64,000 bases of DNA from positions 62,001 through 126,000 of the forward strand of contig JARWZO010000021.1 in assembly GCA_029866325.1 (NCBI GenBank). The letters run 5' to 3'. Of this stretch, positions 1 through 7,832 are shown one piece after another; position 1 is the first letter of the stretch; every line of letters starts with the position of its first letter. A program made the position numbers and the translations under genes. The notes under the pieces were generated by a model that saw only the letters and a program-made list of their open reading frames with translations, was not told where the DNA came from and did no database searches. This DNA is from Fluviicola sp. GTDB lineage: Bacteria; Bacteroidota; Bacteroidia; Flavobacteriales_D; Crocinitomicaceae.

Positions 1-2604
1 ATTAATGGTGAAAGAAGTGGTATAGCCAGCGGTTAGTGTCTTTAATTTCGGTACATACGGCGGATTCAACACCAACGATTTATTGACATTTTTTGAATCC
101 AACAACGCCTGCCGCGTGATTAATTGAGAATAGTACGCATCCAGAAAACTTGGTGAATTTAGTTCCAACCGCCAATAACGATCGGCATCCTGAATTTCCT
201 GTGGCGGTTCTTCATCGGGAATGCGTTGCTCGAGTACAAAACCAGGAGCTTTTTTTGACAAGACATCTTTCAGTTCAATCTTCACCGTATTTGCCGTTTT
301 CGCGTCGGTTGAGTCAAACAGCGAAAGATCCTGCAGCGCAATACCCATTTGCCTATCAAACAAACTCAACTTTACTTTAAAATCCTTATTGGCTGTAATG
401 AATGTCGGTTCGTTTGTCAACACTGGCTCGAGCGCTGCAAGTGTTTTATAATTGGTGTAGTATACCGGTAAACTTGATGGTGGATTCATCCATTCAAAAC
501 GCAATGAAAATGTATCCAATTGCTTGGTACACAATTCGGGGTGCGTCATGTATAAACTATCGCCAATGGCAGGTTCAGTGCCAAATGGTTCAAACGGTTT
601 TTTATAGCTCAGCGTTGAAGAATCGTTCTGTAAATTGAGTTTTTTGATGTCGCTAACTGAGATCCCAACCGACATATTTCGAACGGTCAGGTCTTTCAAT
701 AATCCGTAGGGAATGGTTGCATTTTCAGGTACTTGCTGATTATTCAGCAGCACACACAACAGCGGTAGGTCGGATGAAATCAATGGCCGTGCTTCCAAAG
801 CTACCGGTGCAGTGACGGCTTTCTCGTTTGCAGAAAGTTCCAACGTTACATCCAAGCGAATGAGTGGTATTGGTTGTCCCTGAGCTATCGGTTGTTCACT
901 GAATACCATGCTTGTTGGAGTAACTTTGATCCAACTATTAGAACTGCTGAGGTAAAACGCAAACGGAGCTACCAGTTTTTGTAATTTTTTGAGTGTTGTT
1001 CCTTCGGAAGAATTGTCAAAAACAACCCCAATAGTAATGGTGCGGGATCCTTCCTCTAACAACAATTGCGGAGATGCAACTGCCAAACCGATAAACGCCG
1101 GTGAAATCTGATCATTCGGAACAAACGAAAGCTGTTTACCAAAAGTTTTAAAGCGAACACTACTTTCTCCTTCTTCGCCCGGAGCGGTAAAAGCGGTTTG
1201 CCGAGCGTCTTTAATTGTGTAAATATTCTGGTAATTTATTTGCTGTGGCAATCCCGGTAAGAAATCCTGCTTATCGCTTTGTGCCATCTCGATGAGCGAA
1301 TAAACGAGTTTCCAATCTACGGTTCTTTTCTTATCCTGACTGATGATATAAGTTTCGAGGCATTTCTCATAGTGAGGTTTTGACATAAACAATGATCCGT
1401 TTACATAAGCAAGCGCATCGGCACTTGCGGAAGCATCCTTACCTGTCAACTCTTTATAAATCAATTGAAGTCGATCCGTATCTACCGCTTCGTTTTCGTA
1501 AAACGGTAAATCGTCGTTGGGTTTCGGTGAGCCCAATGCGTACTTAAACATGTTCAGGAAACCTTTCGCTGTATCTGCCTTGTGAATGGCTTCCAGCAAT
1601 TGCTGACGATTTGAAGTGACTTTATCCTGATAAGCCTTTTCGAGCAACTTGTAAGCATTACTCCAGTTTTCGTCGTCAGATTCATTATCCAAAGACATGA
1701 TTAGACTGAAATCTTTCGTTTTCAGCATCAGTTGTTCCTGAATGTAAGTAATCGCAGCACTGTCATTTTTACCAAGATCGGTTGTCAACAGTGTGAGATT
1801 TGCCGCCTTGTTTTTATACAATGGCAGCGGATCCATTGGTTCGGGTTGCCCCAAGGCCATCTGCATCACAGCCATTAATCCGGCGTCGGGTTCGGTTCCG
1901 TTTGCTTCCCGAATTTCACGCAGTCCGGTGACTTTCTGATCGGTATATACATTTCTGATTTCTTCTACCTGCGACCGGTTAATCATGGTATCGGCATCTA
2001 CTTGGTAGATCAATTCCTGCCCCAAACTATCGCGTCCGGCCGAAAGTAACGTTCCTTTTTGCAACTGAAAATCTTGTACATCATCGGCCAGATTGATTAT
2101 GACATTCACCACATCCGGAACAGGCTTGCGTTCTGACAAGCCCAAAACCTGACGGTAAAAATAATCCAAGTGACGTTTGCTCAACCCGTTCATTTGTTGC
2201 TGAACGGTGCCTAACAATTGCAGAAACGTGACAAACAGCGCCAAATGGGGCCGTGCGAATTTGCGGATCATTTCTTGGTTATCGGCAAATTTTTCAGGGT
2301 TTTCCGTATACGTTAGGAGGTCTTTCAACCACTTTTCGCGCAGTTCCTTTTTTTGATCTTCATTATCCAGTGACTTATAGGTTGAATAATCATCGATCAA
2401 AAAACCTTCCCAGGTACCGGCCAGTTCATTTTCCTGATTAAAAAAATGCAGTTTTCCGGCAAAGTCTTGTGCAAAACGGATAAAATCGGCCAGTTGCCGT
2501 TCATCTACCAAAACTGCACCGGGATTCAATGCATTATTCAGCCGTTGAGACTGACTTGTGCCGTCTCTGAACAGTAATTCTTTCGGTTTTATACCACTTA
2601 TCAT
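1..2604 (-). CDS. eCIS baseplate J-like protein (partial, C-terminus off the window)
   Basis: An uninterrupted minus-strand frame starts at ATG 2604, with an AAAGAGG ribosome-binding site just upstream, and is still open at position 1, giving at least 868 residues. I spot-checked the frame near 2600-1900, 1320, 660 and 60 and found no stops. It begins MISGIKPKELLFRDGTSQ. Its place after gp25 and the tip protein fits the large baseplate wedge protein of Afp/PVC-type particles (Afp11/12, baseplate J/gp47 superfamily), which joins spike hub to sheath. The family call rests mainly on gene order and size, because no single motif was decisive. It lies 24 bases after the tip gene, in the same operon. 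Confidence 0.7.
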   Translation of the reverse strand, partial: MISGIKPKELLFRDGTSQSQRLNNALNPGAVLVDERQLADFIRFAQDFAGKLHFFNQENELAGTWEGFLIDDYSTYKSLDNEDQKKELREKWLKDLLTYTENPEKFADNQEMIRKFARPHLALFVTFLQLLGTVQQQMNGLSKRHLDYFYRQVLGLSERKPVPDVVNVIINLADDVQDFQLQKGTLLSAGRDSLGQELIYQVDADTMINRSQVEEIRNVYTDQKVTGLREIREANGTEPDAGLMAVMQMALGQPEPMDPLPLYKNKAANLTLLTTDLGKNDSAAITYIQEQLMLKTKDFSLIMSLDNESDDENWSNAYKLLEKAYQDKVTSNRQQLLEAIHKADTAKGFLNMFKYALGSPKPNDDLPFYENEAVDTDRLQLIYKELTGKDASASADALAYVNGSLFMSKPHYEKCLETYIISQDKKRTVDWKLVYSLIEMAQSDKQDFLPGLPQQINYQNIYTIKDARQTAFTAPGEEGESSVRFKTFGKQLSFVPNDQISPAFIGLAVASPQLLLEEGSRTITIGVVFDNSSEGTTLKKLQKLVAPFAFYLSSSNSWIKVTPTSMVFSEQPIAQGQPIPLIRLDVTLELSANEKAVTAPVALEARPLISSDLPLLCVLLNNQQVPENATIPYGLLKDLTVRNMSVGISVSDIKKLNLQNDSSTLSYKKPFEPFGTEPAIGDSLYMTHPELCTKQLDTFSLRFEWMNPPSSLPVYYTNYKTLAALEPVLTNEPTFITANKDFKVKLSLFDRQMGIALQDLSLFDSTDAKTANTVKIELKDVLSKKAPGFVLEQRIPDEEPPQEIQDADRYWRLELNSPSFLDAYYSQLITRQALLDSKNVNKSLVLNPPYVPKLKTLTAGYTTSFTIN

Positions 2605-2628
2605 GCTGTTGCCTCTTTATAGATTTGG

Positions 2629-3069
2629 TTAACTGACTTTAAACTTGATATTGGTTGTCACAAAACTGCCTTGTCCGGAATAACTTGGTGTGCCATCCGG
2701 AATGGGTGAACCACCTGAAGCTACCGGAGACGGATCCTGCGCAGGGCTTTGTACTTCAAATTTCGCCTTGAGCATCATGCCTTTCAGAATGATCTTTTTG
2801 CCGCCGCTTTTGGTTTTTTTGGACTGCTGGTTTCCTGCCAATTTTTCAATTTTCAAGGTTCCAACGCCCGGTATACTGTATTGCGGTGTCATATATGGGC
2901 ATCCCGGAACAGACAATTGTGCTTCGTCTCCCACTAAGCAAATTTTCTTACCTCCCAGGGTTGGTTTTCCGGTTGCTTTCATTATTCCGGGCTGAACGGT
3001 CACTATAGCAGCTCCGAAAGCCGGTATAAAGATTACCTGATCGTTTTCCTGAATAATAAAATCGCTCAT
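2629..3069 (-). CDS. PAAR-like spike-tip candidate of the eCIS
   Basis: This 146-residue protein lies between the gp25 gene and the baseplate J gene, where Afp10-type PAAR tip proteins are usually encoded. Residues about 28-70 are Gly/Pro-rich with short beta repeats (GKPTLGGKKICLVGDEAQ, then VPGCPYMTPQYSIPGVG), and two cysteines lie in this region. A Lys-rich stretch follows (about 80-100), then a Pro/Ser/Gly-rich tail. The short turns and Cys/Pro pattern resemble a small beta-cone cap for the VgrG spike, but no textbook PAAR motif is visible. The role is inferred from position. It could instead be a small beta-rich baseplate accessory protein. Confidence 0.5.
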   Translation of the reverse strand: MSDFIIQENDQVIFIPAFGAAIVTVQPGIMKATGKPTLGGKKICLVGDEAQLSVPGCPYMTPQYSIPGVGTLKIEKLAGNQQSKKTKSGGKKIILKGMMLKAKFEVQSPAQDPSPVASGGSPIPDGTPSYSGQGSFVTTNIKFKVS

Positions 3070-3090
3070 AGCCCTTGTTCACTTTAATGG

Positions 3091-3498
3091 TTAAATAGAT
3101 GCTTCTTGCAGGTAGAACGGATAGACCAAGTTGTAACGCGTGTTGGTTGTCCGGATGAGGTACTCGATTGAAATCATGACCAACCCGTCGGTTGAATCAC
3201 TTACCGCAACATCAACCGTTGTTACTTCAATGCGCGATTCATTGTTGAGAATAGCATCCTGTACCATACTTTGAATGCCGTTGACCATTCCCTGATCGGC
3301 TTCCTCGAACATAAACCTGTTCAGATCACTGCCGTAGGAAGAAAACAACGAGCGTTCACCTAATGTGGTTGAAAGCAGAATGTTCAAACTTTGCAGGATA
3401 TCCTTCTCATCCGACACCATTTCAACTTCTGCACCGTTGGCAAAAAACGTTGGTGGAAACCCCCAACCCTTTCCTAAAAACGCATCTTTTTTGTCCAT
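3091..3498 (-). CDS. GPW/gp25 family baseplate wedge protein (Afp9-like)
   Basis: This 135-residue protein belongs to the gp25/GPW family. The N-terminus has an aromatic segment (GKGWGFPPTFF), followed by an acidic helix and the conserved core LLSTTLGERSLFSSYGSDL. The Glu-Arg pair in GERS corresponds to the EPR-type motif by which gp25 proteins dock to sheath and wedge. The length is normal for the family. It joins the inner baseplate to the first sheath ring in contractile tails, T6SS (TssE) and eCIS. The neighbours are the small helical protein upstream and the PAAR-like gene downstream, with 21 bases to the latter. Confidence 0.88.
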   Translation of the reverse strand: MDKKDAFLGKGWGFPPTFFANGAEVEMVSDEKDILQSLNILLSTTLGERSLFSSYGSDLNRFMFEEADQGMVNGIQSMVQDAILNNESRIEVTTVDVAVSDSTDGLVMISIEYLIRTTNTRYNLVYPFYLQEASI

Positions 3499-3532
3499 AA
3501 CGCTATCGTGTTACCCAAGTTCAGCTATCGGT

Positions 3533-3736
3533 TCAATTTTCGGTTTGCACCACTTCCTCGTCCTGATGTTCGGCAATGATTCTTCCGTTTGATTGAGGAC
3601 TCGTGCTCAATTGTTCCTGCGCTTGCTGGTGCAGCTTTGAGATCAATTCATACACTTGCAAGTATGGCAGATGACCCAATGCTTCAATGATTTTATTGAC
3701 CTCCGCTACCGTTAATTGTAATTTCAATTCATTCAT
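3533..3736 (-). CDS. small helical protein of contractile-tail cluster
   Basis: This 67-residue protein starts MNELKLQLTVAEVNKIIEAL and continues with predicted helices (LPYLQVYELISKLHQQAQEQ) and a polar tail. The pattern of 'LTV-x-E-x-N-x-I-x-x-AL-x-x-LPY' followed by a Gln-rich helix is one I associate with small proteins in phage tail and eCIS clusters, but I know of no assigned function. It lies between the spike gene (22 bases downstream) and gp25 (34 bases further on). Position and clean spacing support a real gene. It may be a chaperone or a minor baseplate protein, which is a guess. Confidence 0.7.
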   Translation of the reverse strand: MNELKLQLTVAEVNKIIEALGHLPYLQVYELISKLHQQAQEQLSTSPQSNGRIIAEHQDEEVVQTEN

Positions 3737-3758
3737 AATTCCTTGTTTTAAGCTGTTT

Positions 3759-5420
3759 CTATATTACTTCTACTTGTTTTGCAGAGATTTCCACCTTTTT
3801 ACCGGCGGTTATTTTCACATCTCCTTTACTGGCATTCAGTATAAAATCTTTACTGCTGTCTATTTGCACGCCGTCTTTGCTCAACAGGATTTTGTTTTTG
3901 TTGGCATCGGTGAGTGTCATTGTTTTTTTGTCGTCGTCGATCACAATGCTTTGCTTGCCGGGAGTAAGCAGCGTCATGATTTTCTTTTCGTCATCGAAAG
4001 TAATTTTCAAGCCCTTTTTGCTGGTAAATCCTTTCAATGGGTTTTTATCAGCGGGTTTAATCGGTGGTGTATTGACCGAACTGTAAAGCGATCCGAGAAT
4101 AACGGGCTGACGCGGATCATCGTTGAAAAACCCGAGGATTACCTCATCGCCTGTTTCCGGAAAAAAGAAAGCTCCGTGTTCTTTACCGGCATCCATCGAC
4201 CCGAGGCGTGCCCAAACGGCGTTGGTTTTGCTTTCAATAGACGGAATGCGCACTTTTACTCTGAATTCTTTTTCCGGATCTTGTTCAAACTTTTCAACAA
4301 TTCCTATCTGTAATCCGTTTACTCCGGGCAATAAGCCGGCGGCAGGCGTTTCATTCACCGGATACAGATTACTAAATCGCTCGGCGGAAACTCCGAATTG
4401 TACTTCGGTAAACCACCCTTCGGTTACGTTGACCTGATGGCGAATACCGGTAATGATTGTTTTCCCGGAAAACAGTTTCGACATACCTTTCAGCTCAATC
4501 ACATCGCCAATCAGCAAATCGGCCACTCCCGGAATACGCATGCTTCCTTTGAGTATGGAAAGTCGGTTTTTAATCATTGTTGCATCGGCCCAAGCCTGAG
4601 CTTCACCTGTATTAAGGGCGGCTCCGCCAATCAGCATTTCTTCGCTGTTGCCCATGGCGGTATTCACCGTAGCGGCGTTAAGGGCAGATTGGCTGAGTTT
4701 AAATGCCTTAGCTGAAACAGGCGCACTCAGCTTTTGTGTTTTGATATCGTAAGCACTGCTTTTGACGGCACTGCGTTGGTTTCGGGTATCCGATTCGATA
4801 TCGAAATCGTAAATTTCATCGATACCAAACTTAAAGGTTCTTTTGGCAGATCCACTTATTACAGGAATTTTTGCCGAAAGTGTGCCGTCGGTGGTCATCA
4901 CCAGCATTCCGTTGGCTTCTGCTCTACAGAGTAAAAAATCCCAATCGGAAGCATGGTATTGTACCAAACGCTTGTGGGTTACTTTGGTAGCATCTACTAC
5001 CCCTTTTTTGAGTCCAGCGGTTGTAATCAATTTACCGATTACGTCGGCGTCTTTCATTTCTTCAAAAATGTTGCTTTTGCGTGCACCGGTCATTTTCACT
5101 GCCTTGTCGCTCAATTCGATGTGCAACAAACATGCCTCGGAAGTCATTCGCAATCCCTGACCGAGTACAATTCCTTTGAAAACCGTTTTTTCTTTCTCGG
5201 TTTTCCCTTCGTATCGCAACTTGATTTCAATTTCTTTCCCTGCCTCAAAGAAGTTGCTATCGCTCAGGGGAAATTCTTTTTTCTCGGGTTTTCCGTCGGC
5301 ATAAATCAATTCGGCAACAGGAATGCGGTTGCATTCTCGCATGATATCAATCGACAAAAGCTCAAACTCGGGTTTGATCAATTTGCCACTTTGCAATATG
5401 CTTACCGTTACTACGCCCAT
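3759..5420 (-). CDS. VgrG-like spike protein (Afp8-like)
   Basis: This 553-residue spike protein forms the trimeric needle at the tip of the inner tube. Residues 1-360 look like the gp27-like (phage late-control D) hub. Residues about 370-450 are the gp5-type OB fold, with the typical stretch GAFFFPETGDEVILGFFNDD followed by PRQPVILGSLYSS. The last 90 residues are short alternating beta strands (KIMTLLTPGKQSIVIDDDKK, then KDGVQIDSS and KKVEISAKQVEVI), a triple-stranded beta-needle. There is no C-terminal effector extension. It starts at ATG 5420, 12 bases after the LysM gene. Confidence 0.92.
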   Translation of the reverse strand: MGVVTVSILQSGKLIKPEFELLSIDIMRECNRIPVAELIYADGKPEKKEFPLSDSNFFEAGKEIEIKLRYEGKTEKEKTVFKGIVLGQGLRMTSEACLLHIELSDKAVKMTGARKSNIFEEMKDADVIGKLITTAGLKKGVVDATKVTHKRLVQYHASDWDFLLCRAEANGMLVMTTDGTLSAKIPVISGSAKRTFKFGIDEIYDFDIESDTRNQRSAVKSSAYDIKTQKLSAPVSAKAFKLSQSALNAATVNTAMGNSEEMLIGGAALNTGEAQAWADATMIKNRLSILKGSMRIPGVADLLIGDVIELKGMSKLFSGKTIITGIRHQVNVTEGWFTEVQFGVSAERFSNLYPVNETPAAGLLPGVNGLQIGIVEKFEQDPEKEFRVKVRIPSIESKTNAVWARLGSMDAGKEHGAFFFPETGDEVILGFFNDDPRQPVILGSLYSSVNTPPIKPADKNPLKGFTSKKGLKITFDDEKKIMTLLTPGKQSIVIDDDKKTMTLTDANKNKILLSKDGVQIDSSKDFILNASKGDVKITAGKKVEISAKQVEVI

Positions 5421-5432
5421 TGGTTTAACTTT

Positions 5433-6137
5433 TTAACTGACAATTGGTGGAAAAAACAGTTCCTGCCCCGGCACGAGGTTTCGGAATTTATCGAGTTTGT
5501 TTGCCTTTGCCACCTGAATGTAATAGTGAGGTGAACCGTATATTTCTTCGCACATAAGCGGCAATGTGTCGTGTGATTGCACAATGCGCCAGTGTGTGAG
5601 ATCGGGTGAGCTTTTGTTCTCTTTTTTGAGTCGTTGTTTGTTTTCAATGTCGCTGACAAAAACGGTGTTTAATTCTGCACGAAGCGGAATACCACTGTTA
5701 TCAAACAAGGTATAGTTGACGGTTACGCTTTTCAGACGACACTTAAAATTCAGTTTTCCCCACGAAATAGTGAGGAATTTGGGTTCGTGGGTCTTCCCAT
5801 CCATGTAGGATGTTTTTTCCAGAAATTCTTCCACCTTCTTGTACACGTCCATTTTACCGCCCAAGAGGTTGGTGATACCATAAGTAGAAACGCCGGTACC
5901 GTCAATAATGAGTTTCAACGTCAAATCAGACGGTTTGCTCATAGCATACTTTGCCTCGCTTCCGCTAGTATTAATGGCTTGTGTTTTCTGAAACACATTT
6001 TCATACGATTGCGAATACGATTCGGGGTTAAACATGACCTCAAACGTTTGCGGAGGAAGCAGAGAACCGTTGCGCGCTCTATCACTAAAGACTTGAATCT
6101 TCAGTTTTTCCAGTTTGAATAAATTCAGTAATCCCAC
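5433..6137 (-). CDS. CIS tube-associated protein with C-terminal LysM domain (Afp7-like)
   Basis: This 234-residue protein has two parts. Residues about 8-165 match the CIS tube-protein/hub type (LPPQTFEVMFNPESYSQSYE, then FKCRLKSVTVNYTLFD). Residues about 178-232 are a LysM fold (THWRIVQSHDTLPLMCEEIY, ending VPGQELFFPPI). Afp7/Pvc7-type proteins link the last tube ring to the VgrG hub, and the LysM part holds baseplate subunits rather than cell wall. The start is a GTG at 6137, placed 2 bases after the DUF5908 stop, so the two genes are probably translationally coupled. Confidence 0.9.
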   Translation of the reverse strand: MGLLNLFKLEKLKIQVFSDRARNGSLLPPQTFEVMFNPESYSQSYENVFQKTQAINTSGSEAKYAMSKPSDLTLKLIIDGTGVSTYGITNLLGGKMDVYKKVEEFLEKTSYMDGKTHEPKFLTISWGKLNFKCRLKSVTVNYTLFDNSGIPLRAELNTVFVSDIENKQRLKKENKSSPDLTHWRIVQSHDTLPLMCEEIYGSPHYYIQVAKANKLDKFRNLVPGQELFFPPIVS

Positions 6138-6139
6138 AA

Positions 6140-6298
6140 TCAGCGTTTATTGGTTCTACGAATAATCTTTAATACCTGATCAACACATTCCTGCACTACT
6201 TTGTCCTGATTGAACTGCTGTCCATCTGAATTAGCGGCATTTTTAGCGCCTTTGGTGATCACCGCTTTCACGATCAGTTCTCTTATTTCTACCGCCAT
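6140..6298 (-). CDS. DUF5908 family small protein
   Basis: This 52-residue reading frame (ATG 6298, TGA 6142-6140) is short and easily missed. The product begins MAVEIRELIVKAVITKG and ends QVLKIIRRTNKR. The MAVEIREL-I-KA-V start is characteristic of DUF5908, a family of about 50-60 residues found almost only next to tube and LysM genes of eCIS and related tail clusters. It sits 4 bases after the third tube gene and 2 bases before the GTG of the LysM gene. Its molecular role is unknown; an assembly factor is plausible. Confidence 0.85.
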   Translation of the reverse strand: MAVEIRELIVKAVITKGAKNAANSDGQQFNQDKVVQECVDQVLKIIRRTNKR

Positions 6299-6302
6299 CG
6301 CA

Positions 6303-6770
6303 CTACAATTTTATTGCTTGAAAACGCGTGTAAGCCAGTTCCAATCTGTCAATTGCAACGCTATTGGCCGAAGCATCCAAATCGGAAGTAGACCATTTTA
6401 CCGGATAAGCTTTTGTGAAAAACCAACCGGCCATTGGAATACTATCTTCATTAAACAGGGTCACCAAAACGTTTGAAGGCGCAAATTTGAACAGCGAGAA
6501 CACCACGTTAAATTCGATGTTCAAGGGTGAACCAATCAATAATCCGCGTTCCAACACCAGGTTGTTGTAGCTCGTTTTTTTCGGAATGCGGTGAGAATAC
6601 AGGTTTTCTCCCCCTTCCTGAATGGTATCGAGGGTTATCTCAGCTCCTAACCCGGATACTTTTTGAAAGCGGATATCAATTGGATTGGGTATAATACCGC
6701 CCGCAAAAAAGAACACCCCGAAACGGTGAACCAACGGCGGATCTATGTTCAATATATTGGTCAATGACAT
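6303..6770 (-). CDS. eCIS inner tube protein, third paralogue (Afp5-like)
   Basis: This 155-residue member of the T4-gp19-like tube family is the most diverged of three consecutive paralogues. It starts MSLTNILNIDPPLVHRFGVF and carries the conserved core FQKVSGLGAEITLDTIQEGG, corresponding to 'FSE-SGL' in the other two. The C-terminus has the strand pattern WSTSDLDASANSVAIDRLEL. In Afp/PVC particles a diverged tube subunit (Afp5/Pvc5) forms the ring adapting the tube to the baseplate, and its place next to DUF5908 and the LysM hub gene fits. It lies 4 bases downstream of the second tube gene. Confidence 0.88.
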   Translation of the reverse strand: MSLTNILNIDPPLVHRFGVFFFAGGIIPNPIDIRFQKVSGLGAEITLDTIQEGGENLYSHRIPKKTSYNNLVLERGLLIGSPLNIEFNVVFSLFKFAPSNVLVTLFNEDSIPMAGWFFTKAYPVKWSTSDLDASANSVAIDRLELAYTRFQAIKL

Positions 6771-6774
6771 AATT

Positions 6775-7215
6775 CTAGTAGTATTCTATCGTTAAATCCT
6801 GAGCTATCACTTGCAATTGCTCGATCGCTATATCGTTACTCCCCGCATTAAATGAAGGTGCTTCCAGTTTCAAGGGAAATGCTTTTCGTACTTTCCAACG
6901 CACCAGAGCTACGCCCTGCGGATCACACAAATCGATGAACACATCTTTCTTTGTCTTGGTATTCATCCATCCGTACAATTCTTTGTGCTTCGATAAGATT
7001 CCTCGTTTAAATGTGATGGAAACTTCCTTGGGCTGCGCACGAATGATATTCATACCGTTGAGGTACGTAAATCCGTCTTTGTAGATCACTTTTTCATATT
7101 CCATATTCAACCCCGAAACTTCCGAAAAAGCCATCACGTCCGTACCGACCGTCACCTTGTAGTTATAAACCGGTAGCGGATATGCCGTTGCGAGTTGTTG
7201 TTTATCCAATGCCAT
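6775..7215 (-). CDS. eCIS inner tube protein, second paralogue
   Basis: This 146-residue gp19/Hcp-like tube subunit is closely related to the tube protein encoded just upstream. Shared blocks are YPLPVYNYKVTVG, FSEVSGLNMEYE, VRWKVRKAFPLKLEAPSFNA and AIEQLQVIAQDL. Tube subunits stack as hexameric rings to form the channel pushed into the target on sheath contraction. It starts at ATG 7215. The 108 bases between it and the first tube gene hold a strong hairpin, so its expression may differ from the first paralogue. Confidence 0.9.
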   Translation of the reverse strand: MALDKQQLATAYPLPVYNYKVTVGTDVMAFSEVSGLNMEYEKVIYKDGFTYLNGMNIIRAQPKEVSITFKRGILSKHKELYGWMNTKTKKDVFIDLCDPQGVALVRWKVRKAFPLKLEAPSFNAGSNDIAIEQLQVIAQDLTIEYY

Positions 7216-7270
7216 GTGTCATCATCTGGTTGCGTGAGTTCTATGCAATCTGGCGAAACAGGTATGCACA

Positions 7271-7301
7271 GGACGCGTTTCCGTAAATCGTAAACGCGCC
7301 C
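7271..7301 (-). promoter_or_regulatory. intergenic hairpin between first and second tube genes
   Basis: Bases 7271-7280 (GGACGCGTTT) pair with 7292-7301 (AAACGCGCCC) in 9 of 10 positions around an 11-base loop. No T-run follows on the coding strand, so this is not a typical intrinsic terminator. It may stabilise the upstream sheath/tube message or attenuate the downstream genes. Confidence 0.6.
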
Positions 7302-7323
7302 TGCCATGTTTTCCCTGAGGTTG

Positions 7324-7797
7324 TTACCCTTCGCTCATTTCCATGCGTGTTGCCATTAATTCCATTGTTTCAATAGCCACCTCATTGGTGTTGGCGTTAA
7401 AACTTGGAGCAGACAACTTGGTAGGGAATGCATCGATGACTTTCCAGCGCACAACAGATTCACCTTTTTCATCGCATAAATGAACAGTGATGTCTTTCTT
7501 CTCGATGCGATTCAGTTCTGTACTTTGAATCCAGTTATACAATACCGGAATACTTTTCGCAACCACCAATCCTTTTTTCATGGTAATGGTCAACGGTTTC
7601 GGATTCCCGGGCATATACATCCTGTTTGGTCCGGCAATACCTGAGGCTACCTGACTTTCTTTGTAAGTGATTGCTTCCAGGGCTATTTCCAAGCCCGAAA
7701 TTTCTGAAAAAGCAACAGTTTCCGAGCCAATATCGACTCTGTAATTATATACCGGCAACGGATAATCCGTTTTTATCTGGTCTTTTGCAATTGCCAT
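7324..7797 (-). CDS. eCIS inner tube protein, first (probably major) paralogue
   Basis: This 157-residue tube protein lies directly after the sheath gene, the usual place of the major tube subunit. It starts MAIAKDQIKTDYPLPVYNYR and has FSEISGLEIALEAITYKE, a loop region rich in Pro/Gly/Met (about residues 52-68), VRWKVIDAFPTKLSAPSFNA and a final helix-strand (EVAIETMELMATRMEMSEG). It is a T4-gp19-like fold. The Pro/Gly/Met loop is longer than in the second paralogue and probably lines an inter-ring contact. It is separated from the sheath gene by 35 bases. Confidence 0.9.
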   Translation of the reverse strand: MAIAKDQIKTDYPLPVYNYRVDIGSETVAFSEISGLEIALEAITYKESQVASGIAGPNRMYMPGNPKPLTITMKKGLVVAKSIPVLYNWIQSTELNRIEKKDITVHLCDEKGESVVRWKVIDAFPTKLSAPSFNANTNEVAIETMELMATRMEMSEG

Positions 7798-7832
7798 AAT
7801 GCTAGTTATTTATCGTTTAAAAAATGAGTTAA

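Noticed and set aside
3759-5420. Type VI secretion VgrG
   Set aside because: No TssB/C, TssJLM or ClpV genes are nearby; the neighbouring single-chain sheath and gp25/LysM genes fit eCIS instead.
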